64,000 nucleotides of DNA from Calothrix parasitica NIES-267 (lineage in GTDB: Bacteria > Cyanobacteriota > Cyanobacteriia > Cyanobacteriales > Nostocaceae), in contig NZ_AP018227.1 in the NCBI RefSeq assembly GCF_002368095.1, positions 3,567,563-3,631,562 on the forward strand. The letters run 5' to 3'. Made by a program: the position numbers and the translations under genes. Within the stretch, counting starts at the first letter, position 1. Each line of letters begins with the position of its first letter. The notes below the pieces were generated by a model. It made no database searches. It was given only the letters and a program-made list of their open reading frames with translations, and was not told the origin of the DNA. Below are positions 25,579 to 34,386 of the stretch, piece after piece.

Positions 25579-26310
25579 GTGGCAATTCCTCTATTAGATT
25601 ACGCTCCATCAAGTCAAAATCAGCGTGTCGCTGGATTTGAAAAACCGGGGGAAGAACAACCGAGAATTTATTCTCCCGAGTTTATGACTGGCTCGAAGGA
25701 AATAAATGAGTTGATATGGGCTGCTTATTACCAGATATTCCACGAACAACAGATGTTAGCTAGCAACCGACAATTAGCTCTAGAATCCAAGTTACAAGCT
25801 CGACAGATTACAGTCCGAGACTTTATTCGGGGATTACTTCTTTCAGATTCATTCCGACGATTAAATTACGAGTGCAATAACAATTACCGCTTTGTAGAGT
25901 TATGTATTCAGCGGGTATTGGGACGTAATGTTTATAGCGAACGAGAGAAATTAGCTTGGTCTATTGTGCTTGCAACAAAGGGTTTGCAGGGTTTTGTAGA
26001 TGACTTGCTCAATACCGAAGAATATCTAGATAACTTTGGCGAGTATGTCGTACCTTTCCAGCGACGACGGATTTTACCCCAGCGCAGTCGAGGTGAGTTA
26101 CCTTTTGCTCGCACCGCTCGTTATGGTACGGATTATCGCGATAAGTTACCCACTCCATTAAGAGTGCGTAAACCTTTCAATTTGAGAAAATTCATGGCAG
26201 GTTCTAATGGAGCAGTAGTACCTTGGCTATTTGCAACTGCGATTGTGTTGATTGTAGGTTTCTACGTATCAACCTACCTGGGTATTTTGCCAACATTAGG
26301 CGGATACTAG
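25579..26310 (+). CDS. cpcL: Membrane-anchored phycobilisome rod linker CpcL (CpcG2 type)
   Basis: A 243-residue linker starting at GTG 25579 (M-AIPLLDYAPSSQNQR, the usual CpcG opening); the upstream TTG is less likely. Residues about 15-180 form a phycobilisome linker domain (WAAYYQIFHEQQML, RDFIRGLLLSDSFRRLNY, RFVELCIQRVLGR, YVVPFQRRRILPQRSRGELPF). Unlike core-binding CpcG1, the protein ends with a hydrophobic helix (WLFATAIVLIVGFYVSTYLG), the hallmark of CpcL, which holds rod-only phycobilisomes to the thylakoid membrane and passes energy to photosystem I, in some strains linked to NDH-1. It lies alone, away from any cpc operon. Confidence 0.9.
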   Translation: MAIPLLDYAPSSQNQRVAGFEKPGEEQPRIYSPEFMTGSKEINELIWAAYYQIFHEQQMLASNRQLALESKLQARQITVRDFIRGLLLSDSFRRLNYECNNNYRFVELCIQRVLGRNVYSEREKLAWSIVLATKGLQGFVDDLLNTEEYLDNFGEYVVPFQRRRILPQRSRGELPFARTARYGTDYRDKLPTPLRVRKPFNLRKFMAGSNGAVVPWLFATAIVLIVGFYVSTYLGILPTLGGY

Positions 26311-26363
26311 CCTTTAATTAGTTTTTATAGACAGGTTTTTTTGTCTTGTGCGGTAGCTTCAAG

Positions 26364-26386
26364 GAGACGTTGCATTGCAACGTCTC
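26364..26386. repeat. 23 bp palindrome, variant TGCA, after cpcL
   Basis: GAGACGT-TGCA-T-TGCA-ACGTCTC: perfect 11 bp arms around one base. Located about 55 bp after the cpcL stop, so it may act as a 3' hairpin. Family members at 27721, 27831 and 29087. Confidence 0.85.
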
Positions 26387-26510
26387 TACATTAATTTGTA
26401 AATAATTCATAATAATTATTCATTCACTCAATGAACCACAATCAGATATGATGAGCAAATAATCAGCTTTACAGCATCAGCAATCCTATTCAATATTCCG
26501 TGGTAAATTG

Positions 26511-27680
26511 ATGCAAACACAACAAAAATCGGCGCAAAAGCCAAGCATTCGTCCTCAAAATCCTAATTTCTCTTCAGGTCCATGTTCTAAACGTCCTGGT
26601 TGGTCTTTATCAGCTTTAAGTGATGCAACTGTCGGACGCTCTCACCGCTCTAAGTTAGGTAAGGCAAAGTTAGCGGAAGCTATCGAGTTATCTAAAGAAG
26701 TTCTGCAAATTCCCAGCGACTATCGATTGGGTATTGTCCCCGCTTCCGATACTGGTGCGGTGGAAATGGCGATGTGGACTATGTTAGGACAGCGCGGTGT
26801 TGATGTTGCTGCTTGGGAAAGTTTTGGTAAAGGCTGGGTGACTGATGCACTCAAGCAGTTGAAGCTCGAAGATATCAATACTTATGAAGCCGATTACGGT
26901 CAAATTCCCGACCTTTCAACAATTGATACTGATAGAGATGTGGTATTTACCTGGAACGGTACGACATCGGGGGCTAAAGTTCCTAACGGTGATTGGATAA
27001 AAGATGACCGTCAGGGATTAACAATTTGTGATGCAACTTCTGCTGCTTTTGCAATGGAAATTCCATGGCAGAAGATTGATGTTTTAACTTATTCTTGGCA
27101 GAAAGTTATGGGTGGAGAAGCAGCCCACGGTGTAATTATTTTATCACCAAGAGCGGTTGAAAGATTAGAAAGCTACACTCCTGATAGACCCTTACCTAAG
27201 ATTTTTCGGTTAACTAAAGGTGGTAAATTAATCGAAGGAATCTTTGAAGGTTCAACCATTAATACACCATCAATGATATGTGTTGAAGATGCAATCGATG
27301 GTTTAAAATGGGCGAAATCAATCGGTGGTTTATCAAAGTTAATTGAGCGTTCCAATAACAATTTAAAAGTTTTAGAAGATTGGGCTGCCAAATCTGACTG
27401 GATTGATTTTCTTGTAGAAGATAAATCGATTCGTTCCAACACTTCTATTTGTTTGAAAATTACCGATAAATGGTACCAGTCTTTATCAAAAGAAGAACAA
27501 GCTGCTAAAGCCAAAGAATTGGTTTCTTTGATGGCTAAAGAAGAAGTTGCTTATGATATTGGTTCCTATCGGGATGCACCTCCAGGGTTGCGTATTTGGG
27601 GTGGTGCGACGGTAGAATCCAAGGATATGGAAGCTTTAACTCAATGGCTGGATTGGGGATTTAGTCAAATCAAGCAGTAA
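26511..27680 (+). CDS. serC: Phosphoserine aminotransferase
   Basis: A 389-residue PLP enzyme of serine synthesis, of the class-V subgroup first noted in Methanosarcina and alphaproteobacteria (TIGR01365 type). It opens [15 protein letters not shown]; the PLP Lys lies in [15 protein letters not shown]; phosphate-binding segment [27 protein letters not shown] and [11 protein letters not shown] follow. The C-terminal domain ends [18 protein letters not shown] three bases upstream is in frame, but ATG 26511 is preferred. It converts 3-phosphohydroxypyruvate and glutamate to phosphoserine. Monocistronic, followed by two copies of a palindromic repeat. Confidence 0.9.
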   Translation: MQTQQKSAQKPSIRPQNPNFSSGPCSKRPGWSLSALSDATVGRSHRSKLGKAKLAEAIELSKEVLQIPSDYRLGIVPASDTGAVEMAMWTMLGQRGVDVAAWESFGKGWVTDALKQLKLEDINTYEADYGQIPDLSTIDTDRDVVFTWNGTTSGAKVPNGDWIKDDRQGLTICDATSAAFAMEIPWQKIDVLTYSWQKVMGGEAAHGVIILSPRAVERLESYTPDRPLPKIFRLTKGGKLIEGIFEGSTINTPSMICVEDAIDGLKWAKSIGGLSKLIERSNNNLKVLEDWAAKSDWIDFLVEDKSIRSNTSICLKITDKWYQSLSKEEQAAKAKELVSLMAKEEVAYDIGSYRDAPPGLRIWGGATVESKDMEALTQWLDWGFSQIKQ

Positions 27681-27720
27681 ACAAATTAGCAGTATATTTC
27701 ATTTATTCCGACGGGTTGTA

Positions 27721-27743
27721 GAGACGTAGCAGTGCTACGTCTC
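27721..27743. repeat. 23 bp palindrome, variant AGCA, copy 1
   Basis: GAGACGT-AGCA-G-TGCT-ACGTCTC, perfect 11 bp arms, 40 bp after the serC stop. Confidence 0.88.
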
Positions 27744-27830
27744 CCGACGTTAGGTCGAAAACAAACCAATCGAAATTTATGTAATCAACTATTGTTATTG
27801 TAAGATTATTTGTTTGCACGCTAAATTTTG

Positions 27831-27853
27831 GAGACGTAGCAGTGCTACGTCTC
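27831..27853. repeat. 23 bp palindrome, variant AGCA, copy 2
   Basis: Identical to 27721-27743 and followed by TACA as in the copy at 26364. Confidence 0.88.
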
Positions 27854-28273
27854 TACATTGTCTTGGGTAGGGAACTATGAATAATAAAAATAGTCTCAAT
27901 ACTTTACAATATAAATCCCGATAGTTTGTTGTAAATACCAAAAATTATTTTCTCCCCCCTCTTCCCCTTCTCCCCCTCCCTACCCTCACTTTTTGCTTGA
28001 TAAACCACTAGAAGTAAATGGGTTTCGTTTCAAAAACTCACTGCGAAATATTACACAGATATTAGATAAACTTCTTCCGGGTTATACAATATTTCAGCCG
28101 TATCATATTAATAGTGGTAGCGGTAGATATTTCAATACATACTACCAAAATTAGAATAAAAGCTTGATGTTATCTATAGCTTTTTATCGCTATAAATCTT
28201 GGAAAATTCCTGACTGTAGGGTGTGTTTATAGAAAAACAAAAAACATATTCACTGGTACAAAGAGAGAAGTAA

Positions 28274-28927
28274 ATGAAAGATTCTACAGCAGTTCCATCA
28301 CATTTTTCATTAGATGAATGGATTAAGAATCCACTCAAAGATGTAGAAATTACAGAAGATATTTTAGAAATAGATTGGATGGAAAATTCTGAAGATAAAT
28401 CAAAATCTCTGAATAAAATAGATGAGATTTATGAAGAAGTTGATGAATCCTATGAAATCGAATGGGTGAATGAAGAATTCACAGAACAAAGAACTTTAAC
28501 CCTCAAACAAAGAAGAATTTTAGGAAACCTCTACTATCACTGGAGAAGTTATAAAGATTCTAGCGGACAAGGAGGAGAAATTTATAATCACGTACCTTGC
28601 CGTACTAAAATTAAAGGACGCTCTCCAGACGTTGCATATATCACTCCCCAATTAGTAGAGCATTTTGGTGACCTCGAAATATTTCCCCAAAGTTTCCCAT
28701 TAATCGCTGAAGTCGCTTCTCCTGCTGATTTAGCAGAAGAATTAATTGCGAAATCTCACGAGTATCTACGTTCCGGTAGCGAAGAAGTTTGGTTAATTTT
28801 CCCCGAAAATCGCTGGATTATTATCATTACTGAAAACCAAAAACTAATATTTGGTTCCGGAGATATTGTTTATACCCAAAGACTATTGAACGGTTTTAGC
28901 GTCGAAGTTGATGAATTATTGGGATGA
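28274..28927 (+). CDS. Uma2-family (DUF820) putative restriction endonuclease
   Basis: A 217-residue protein. Residues about 80-215 form the PD-(D/E)xK-like Uma2 fold expanded in cyanobacteria: GRSPDVAYIT (the PD), LIAEVASPADLAEELIAKSHEYL (E and K), then GSEEVWLIFPENRW. Residues 1-75 are very acidic (EIDWMENSEDKSK, YEEVDESYEIEWVNEEF), longer than in typical members. Function of the family is unsettled; many are solitary and often duplicated. It ends next to a heptamer array. Confidence 0.85.
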   Translation: MKDSTAVPSHFSLDEWIKNPLKDVEITEDILEIDWMENSEDKSKSLNKIDEIYEEVDESYEIEWVNEEFTEQRTLTLKQRRILGNLYYHWRSYKDSSGQGGEIYNHVPCRTKIKGRSPDVAYITPQLVEHFGDLEIFPQSFPLIAEVASPADLAEELIAKSHEYLRSGSEEVWLIFPENRWIIIITENQKLIFGSGDIVYTQRLLNGFSVEVDELLG

Positions 28928-29256
28928 GGAGTAAAGAGTTAGGAGTTAGGAGTTAGGAATTAAGAGTTAACGAGTGAAAGTGATAAATATTTTGACAGAA
29001 TACAGATTCATTCATATCAAAATCTAAAAAGCTAACCATTTTCTCTTCTGTAGTATAGATTTTGTGAAAAACATAAAACCTGTGTAGAGACGTAACAGTG
29101 TTACGTCTCCGACAATGTGAAATCATAATTTTATATTACGATTCAGCAGCGCTATAGAATGAGTTAACAAAGCCTATGCATAAATATAGAAATAGGGAGC
29201 AAGATGCTCCCACTACACATGAATTGCTAACTAATAATTGTTAACTGCTAACTGAT
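28927..29256. repeat. Heptamer arrays and palindrome between convergent genes
   Basis: GGAGTTA units at 28927-28970 (plus, after the Uma2 gene) and GCTAACT/GTTAACT units at 29225-29250 (complement, after the minus-strand membrane gene). Between them a 23 bp palindrome at 29087-29109. Both arrays have the stop-containing orientation for the gene they follow. Confidence 0.8.
29087..29109. repeat. 23 bp palindrome, variant AACA
   Basis: GAGACGT-AACA-G-TGTT-ACGTCTC. The arm change G to A is compensated by C to T on the other side. Confidence 0.88.
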
Positions 29257-29988
29257 TTATCTAAATCCAAAAATTTCCGAAAATGCAGCTACGATATCAA
29301 GGTAAAAGTTTCCCTGTACTTTGCGGAATAATTCAAAATCAGAACCGGGAGAGCCAAAAAACGGTCTTAAAAACCATCCTAACTGCATACCGACAAAGCC
29401 ATAAAGCAGCAACCAAGACCTTAAAATAGTAGTTCGGGTACCCTTCCCAGTTTCGTTTTCTTGTGAAAGAAGCTGCATTCCATCGTACAGAAATTTAACT
29501 CCAAATGAACCCGTAATACCAAAAATGGATACGTTAAGGATTTTGAAAAATTGGTAAGAATCGGGTGTAGTAATTAGGAAGAATAACGTTATTGGTGCAA
29601 AGCTGAAAAGCAATACGCTAATTACAGATACAGCAGTAAGTAGTACTACAAAATGTTGTTTTAAAGTACTACGAGAACCAAATAACACATTGAAAAAGAA
29701 CAAAGTTGGGAAGCAAATCATTATCGACAGCAGATAGAATGCAGGAAGTTTGATAGTGCTGGTTAATGCTTGCATCCAACCATGAGAAGAACCAATAATT
29801 CCACCATAAATTGCAAAGAAAATAGAACTACAAACTAATAGAGAATTAGTTTTACTTTGCAATCTAATTTCTTGACGAATTTCTTGTAAAAAACCCTGTC
29901 TATCGCGCAACAAGCTAAGTAAAACATTAAAATGCTGGTTTCCTTCAAATTGAACCTTTTTTTCCAGCGCTTTATCTTCTTGATTCAT
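29257..29988 (-). CDS. Polytopic membrane protein, tandem paralogue A
   Basis: A 243-residue protein of unknown function with about six hydrophobic segments (near 50-70, 80-100, 115-150, 160-180, 200-220). An N-terminal soluble helix carries LLRDRQGFLQEIRQEIRLQSKTNSLLV. Conserved blocks shared with the next gene: YGGIIGSSHGWMQALTSTIKLPA, LLTAVSVISVLLFSFAPITLFF, GMQLGWFLRPFFGSP, FRKVQGNFYLDI. Such proteins occur widely in cyanobacteria and are sometimes labelled as WH2-domain proteins, a label the sequence does not support. Tandem with the gene at 30132 and cruP, all on the minus strand. Confidence 0.7.
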   Translation of the reverse strand: MNQEDKALEKKVQFEGNQHFNVLLSLLRDRQGFLQEIRQEIRLQSKTNSLLVCSSIFFAIYGGIIGSSHGWMQALTSTIKLPAFYLLSIMICFPTLFFFNVLFGSRSTLKQHFVVLLTAVSVISVLLFSFAPITLFFLITTPDSYQFFKILNVSIFGITGSFGVKFLYDGMQLLSQENETGKGTRTTILRSWLLLYGFVGMQLGWFLRPFFGSPGSDFELFRKVQGNFYLDIVAAFSEIFGFR

Positions 29989-30040
29989 TTTTTGTATTTA
30001 TTATTATCTTATATTTATCAGGAATTTTTATCGATTTTAT

Positions 30041-30138
30041 GAATAGGGAAATGTTAGAGGTCAAAGGTCAAGTTTGTAAATTTAATTCTCTAAATCTTAA
30101 CTCTTAACTCCTAACTCCTAATTCCTAACTCCTAACTT
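30041..30138. repeat. Two heptamer arrays between the tandem membrane genes
   Basis: On the minus strand: GGAGTTA units after the gene at 30132 (30094-30138; they supply its TAG stop), then CCTTTGA/CCTCTAA units (30050-30070) before the gene that starts at 29988. The two families face in opposite senses. Confidence 0.8.
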
Positions 30139-30836
30139 AAACCTAAAAGGTGAGCTAAAGATTGAATAATGCTTAGATAAAAATTTCCTTCTCTTTCTCT
30201 AAATAATGTAAAAGGAGAAGTTGGAGTTCCGAAAAAAGGTCTGAGAGTCCATCCCAATTGACTTCCGACAAAAGCATATAAAAATAACCAAGCACGTAAA
30301 ATTTTACGACGGGTTGTACTATTTTCACCATCTTGCTCTAGCACCACTTTCGCAGCTTTATATAAAGAAGAAATACCGATAATTCCTGTTGCACCAAAAA
30401 TCATTACATTTAGTAAAATCAGAAACTGATAGTTTCCGGTACTAAGCATGAAAAATAAAGTAATTGGTGCAAAGCTGAAAAGCAATACACTTATTACTGA
30501 AACAGCAGTTAACACTAAAGCAAAATACTGAGAGAAAGTTCTTTTATCACCAAAAATTATATTGGCAAAGTACAAGGTCGGCAAACAAATCAACAGTGTT
30601 ATTAAATAAAGCGCTGGTAATTTAATCGCAGAAGATAAAGCCTGCATCCAGCTATGATAAGCACCAATTATTGCACCATAAATTGCCAGAAATAAAGAGC
30701 TACAAACTAATAAAGAAATAACTTTATTTTGTAATTTAACTCCTTCGCGAATTTCTTGGAGAAAAACTTGTCTTTCTCTCAGTAAATTACTTAAAACGAA
30801 AAAATATTTATTATTTGTAGATTGCTTTTGAAGCAT
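30132..30836 (-). CDS. Polytopic membrane protein, tandem paralogue B
   Basis: A 234-residue paralogue of the gene at 29257, with the same plan: soluble N-terminal helix (LLRERQVFLQEIREGVKLQNKV), about six membrane segments, YGAIIGAYHSWMQALSSAIKLPA, VLTAVSVISVLLFSFAPITLFF, GSQLGWTLRPFFGTP and FREREGNFYLSI. The strongly conserved H/S-WMQAL..IKLPA and RPFFG(T/S)P blocks suggest functional sites at the membrane. Role unknown. The stop codon TAG lies in a heptamer array. Confidence 0.7.
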   Translation of the reverse strand: MLQKQSTNNKYFFVLSNLLRERQVFLQEIREGVKLQNKVISLLVCSSLFLAIYGAIIGAYHSWMQALSSAIKLPALYLITLLICLPTLYFANIIFGDKRTFSQYFALVLTAVSVISVLLFSFAPITLFFMLSTGNYQFLILLNVMIFGATGIIGISSLYKAAKVVLEQDGENSTTRRKILRAWLFLYAFVGSQLGWTLRPFFGTPTSPFTLFREREGNFYLSIIQSLAHLLGLS

Positions 30837-30849
30837 ATTATTTAAGAAG

Positions 30850-30963
30850 GGAATAGGGGATTGGTAATTGGTAATTGGTAATTGGGGATTGGTAATTTTA
30901 TTGTTTAATTACTTGCTACTTGCTACTTGCTACTCCTAACTCCTAACTCTTAACTCCTAACTT
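30850..30963. repeat. Heptamer arrays between cruP and membrane paralogue B
   Basis: In the direction of transcription (minus): GGAGTTA and then GTAGCAA units directly after the cruP stop (30963 down to 30910), followed by AATTACC units (30896 to 30850) just before the next start. Confidence 0.85.
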
Positions 30964-32503
30964 ATTCCTCGTAGTCATTCCCAGAACCATATTTCCAAGC
31001 ATCAACCCATCGATGCCAATAATATTGATAATTTTCTGGCAACTTTTGATTCCAAGGTTCTAGCATTAGACCGATATCGAATAAAACAGAATAAACACCT
31101 AAATTAATATAATGAATCATCCAATCTACTAAAGTTAGCATTCCAACTTGAGGGATAATCTTAAAAATTAAAACTGGATTGGCTAAACTTGTTTTGAAAA
31201 GCGTTTTTGTTAAACCTCCAAACTGCACTACGTCTTGCAAAAATGGTTTAAGCACTGGTTCACCCAGTTTCTCCATTTGAGCAAATACAACTGATAACAA
31301 CTCATTAATTTGATTTGATGCAATTTTCTGATTTACACCTACACTCATCGCTTTTTGGAATAACCAAGTAACTGTTAAACTCGGTTGATATGGTTGCAGC
31401 AATGATAAGGATGTAGATGATAATTGATTGGTTTGTAAAGCTTCATCAACACCTAAAGTTAAACGCTTAAGATTTCGTATCATCGCTCCGAAACCACCAA
31501 AACTTAGGGGAGATTGATTTCCGCTACTATCACCTACTGGTAAAATGCGAGGGAATGGCGTTTTCAGAGGACTTTCACGGTAGGAAGGGAAGAAACCAAA
31601 TAGCGCTCGTTTAAAGTCAAGCTGCTCTAATTCCACACCTTGATATTCTGGCATCAAACGTAGATACTCTTCAAAAAATGCTTCCAAACCAATATGTTCG
31701 GGATTTGCATCCATATAGGTAAACATATAAGTTGTTCTACCATCCTTTGCTGGAAAAGCTTCCCAGAAGTACTGACACTGCTTTTCAATTTCAGTGAAGG
31801 ATAACAACAAGTCACCGGTATTGTTTTCCGGAAAACCTGAAGCACAAGTTCCTACAACCATACATAATGCATCTGGTTTGACTCCCTGACGGATTTGCTG
31901 AGTGATGGGAGAAAAGTTTCCCATAGCATCAATCAACAATCTACTTTTAAACTGATTGTTTACCATCACTCCATCGGGATGTACTACAGCTTCGGTAAAA
32001 GGTGTATTCTCAAACAGCTTTCCTCCTCTCTCCAAGAATCGCTGTTTCAAAGTTTCGAGCAAATAAACCGGATATACACCGATATTAAGAACATTTTCGA
32101 CCCAAACTTCTGTACCCGAACCAAAACTTACTCTAGCTGGATTATATTCAGTAGCTATGGCTTTTTCTAACTCTTCAGACGTAAGTAAATCTAATTCTAA
32201 AAGTACTTGTAATTCATTCCGAGATATGTTCCACTCTTGCTCTCTACCTTTTAAAATTTCCCTTTCAATTAACGCGACTTTTACACCTCGTGAAACTAAA
32301 GCACAGCCAATTAAAATACCTAAAGTTCCACCAGAAATAATTACGTCCCAATCCACATTACCTAGAGATTCTTGAGTTTCTTTGATTACCGTTGGTAAGG
32401 GTATATTTCCATATTTTAAAGATGTCAAAATATCGTCTGCACGACGCAATCCTCCTAAAACATCACCAGGTAATTGCGAGAGAATCTTCTGTGTTAAAGA
32501 CAT
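30962..32503 (-). CDS. cruP: CruP-type lycopene cyclase paralogue
   Basis: A 513-residue FAD-dependent flavoprotein from ATG 32503; an upstream GTG adds three residues. The dinucleotide-binding motif is VIISGGTLGILIGCALVSRG, followed by EREILKGREQEWNISR, VLNIGVYPVYLLETLKQRF, DAMGNFSPI, WEAFPAKDGRTTYMFTYMD, GDSSGNQSPLSFGGFGAM and the C-terminal WKYGSG.DYE. The match to plant and cyanobacterial CruP is along the full length. CruP limits carotenoid over-oxidation and reactive oxygen in plants; it has little or no cyclase activity. GGAAGT precedes the start by about eight bases. Confidence 0.9.
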   Translation of the reverse strand: MSLTQKILSQLPGDVLGGLRRADDILTSLKYGNIPLPTVIKETQESLGNVDWDVIISGGTLGILIGCALVSRGVKVALIEREILKGREQEWNISRNELQVLLELDLLTSEELEKAIATEYNPARVSFGSGTEVWVENVLNIGVYPVYLLETLKQRFLERGGKLFENTPFTEAVVHPDGVMVNNQFKSRLLIDAMGNFSPITQQIRQGVKPDALCMVVGTCASGFPENNTGDLLLSFTEIEKQCQYFWEAFPAKDGRTTYMFTYMDANPEHIGLEAFFEEYLRLMPEYQGVELEQLDFKRALFGFFPSYRESPLKTPFPRILPVGDSSGNQSPLSFGGFGAMIRNLKRLTLGVDEALQTNQLSSTSLSLLQPYQPSLTVTWLFQKAMSVGVNQKIASNQINELLSVVFAQMEKLGEPVLKPFLQDVVQFGGLTKTLFKTSLANPVLIFKIIPQVGMLTLVDWMIHYINLGVYSVLFDIGLMLEPWNQKLPENYQYYWHRWVDAWKYGSGNDYEE

Positions 32504-32996
32504 AATTATCACTTCCGTTGAGTTGTCAAATCTGTATATATTTAATTCTCTTACTTTCTATGAAAATTTTCCTGACAATAAATTATTTTGATTGCTTATA
32601 CAAAGTAAATTAACATCATTTAGGTATTATTTTTGACATATACGCTTGACCATAAATTTACAGAAAGTATAATTACATAAAGCTGTAGGTCAATATACAG
32701 ATGGATAGTATTTTTTAGAGTATTTTCCTAATATTATTCAAGTTTTATACTAGTAATATGATGCATTTAAGCTTTTTTGACCGTTTTTTGTCTGTATTTC
32801 CACTTTAAGTAGCGATTGAACCTACTTTAGATAAAATTAATTATTTGCAATAGCAAATAAAGAAACAGTGAAGTTATCCGGAAAAGGTGTGATTAAAAAA
32901 TAAAAACGATTATTGTATAAAGCGAACGCAGAAAAGAATATATTAGTAGTTTGATGTATATCTAAAAAGCACTAATTTATACCTGTTTTTATATTT
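32504..32996. other. Divergent promoter region of cruP and the exopolysaccharide cluster
   Basis: Nearly 500 bp of AT-rich DNA without repeats or genes; presumably holds both promoters. Confidence 0.45.
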
Positions 32997-34307
32997 ATGA
33001 AAATAGCTTTTATAGTAGATAGATTTCCAGTTTTATCAGAGACATTTGTAATTAATCAAATTACAGGCTTAATAGAGCGAGGAAATGAGGTGCATATTTA
33101 TGGAAGAGAGACTTATGATAATAAACTGCATCCAGATGTAGAAAAATATAAATTAATTGAACGCACGCACTACTTACCTGAAATTCCTAAAAACTATCTA
33201 GCACGTTTATTTAATGTTCTGTATCTGTTCGCAAAGAACTTTTCTCAAGCTCCGTTAGTTTTACTACGTTCTCTAAATATATTTAAGTACGGTAAACGAG
33301 CAGCTTGTTTAAGATTATTTTATTCAACCTTACCTTTTCTCGACGCACCTAAATACGATATTATTCACTGTCAATTTGGCAGACAAGCAATTTGTAAATT
33401 CGGTCCCTACAGTTACGAAGGTTTAGTGCTTCGCGAAATTGGTGCAGTTGAAGGAAAATTACTAACGACTTTTCGCGGATACGATATCAGTTGGTACTTA
33501 CACAAGTATGGTGAAAATGTTTACGACGGATTATTTAAAAAAGGAGACTTTTTCTACACCAATTGTGAATTTTTCCGACAGCGAGTAATTGAACTCGGAT
33601 GTGATGAAGAAAAGATTGTCGTTCACGGTTCGGGAATAAATTGCGATAGATTTACATTTAAAGCGAGATATCCGGATGCTTCTGGGTTAATCCGTATAGC
33701 TACCACAGGACGTTTAATAGAAAAAAAAGGCATCGAATATGCGATTCGTGCAATAGCTGAAGTCGCAAAAGTCTATCCCAAAGTTGAATTCAATATTATT
33801 GGAGATGGAGAATTAAAAGAACGTTTTCTTCAAATTATTCAAGAATTGAATATTGAGGATAAAGTTCATTTAAAAGGATGGAGAAACCAAAAAGAAATTA
33901 TATCTATTCTGGATGAAACCCATATCTTTGTCGCACCAAGTGTCACTGCTAGCGATGGGAATCAAGATGCTCCAGTTAATACTTTGAAAGAAGCAATGGC
34001 TATGGGTTTACCAGTTATCGGTACTCTCCATGGTGGTATTCCCGAGTTAGTTGAAGATAGCGTTTCTGGATTCCTCGTTCCCGAACGAGATGAGAAAGCT
34101 ATTGCTCAGAAATTAATTTATTTAATAGAGCATCCAGAAATATGGCAACAAATGGGTTTATCCGGTCGCAAAAAAGTGGAAACTAGCTATGATACAGACA
34201 AACTTAATTCCGAATTAGTGGAAATGTATCAACATATATTGGGTGAAAATTTGTATTCAAAAGAAGAACAAACTCCCCTTTCTTCTGTAAGTCCGGAATA
34301 CATATAA
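32997..34307 (+). CDS. Glycosyltransferase family 4 (exopolysaccharide)
   Basis: A 436-residue GT4 enzyme of the colanic-acid/amylovoran subgroup. The N-terminal acceptor domain opens IVDRFPVLSETFVINQITGLIERG; the donor domain has TTGRLIEKKGIEYAIRAIAEV, VEFNIIGDGELKERF, FVAPSVTASDGNQDAPVNTLKEAMAMGLPVIGT and the GGIPELVEDSVSGFLV motif with the catalytic E. It probably adds one sugar to an exported polysaccharide repeat. Opens a cluster of glycosyltransferases and an ABC exporter on the plus strand. Confidence 0.88.
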   Translation: MKIAFIVDRFPVLSETFVINQITGLIERGNEVHIYGRETYDNKLHPDVEKYKLIERTHYLPEIPKNYLARLFNVLYLFAKNFSQAPLVLLRSLNIFKYGKRAACLRLFYSTLPFLDAPKYDIIHCQFGRQAICKFGPYSYEGLVLREIGAVEGKLLTTFRGYDISWYLHKYGENVYDGLFKKGDFFYTNCEFFRQRVIELGCDEEKIVVHGSGINCDRFTFKARYPDASGLIRIATTGRLIEKKGIEYAIRAIAEVAKVYPKVEFNIIGDGELKERFLQIIQELNIEDKVHLKGWRNQKEIISILDETHIFVAPSVTASDGNQDAPVNTLKEAMAMGLPVIGTLHGGIPELVEDSVSGFLVPERDEKAIAQKLIYLIEHPEIWQQMGLSGRKKVETSYDTDKLNSELVEMYQHILGENLYSKEEQTPLSSVSPEYI

Positions 34308-34386
34308 AGCATTCAAACAGCCGATATTATTTTCTTTTTGTCTGCTGTTTTATTTCTGAATTAGTATAAAAGTCGAGGATTAAAAC

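Larger units (their letters stand above)
27681..28273. other. Intergenic region with two identical palindromes
   Basis: No gene. Contains palindromes at 27721-27743 and 27831-27853 and a CT-rich stretch near 27950-27985 (TCCCCCCTCTTCCCC). The remaining DNA is AT-rich leader of the Uma2 gene. Confidence 0.6.
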
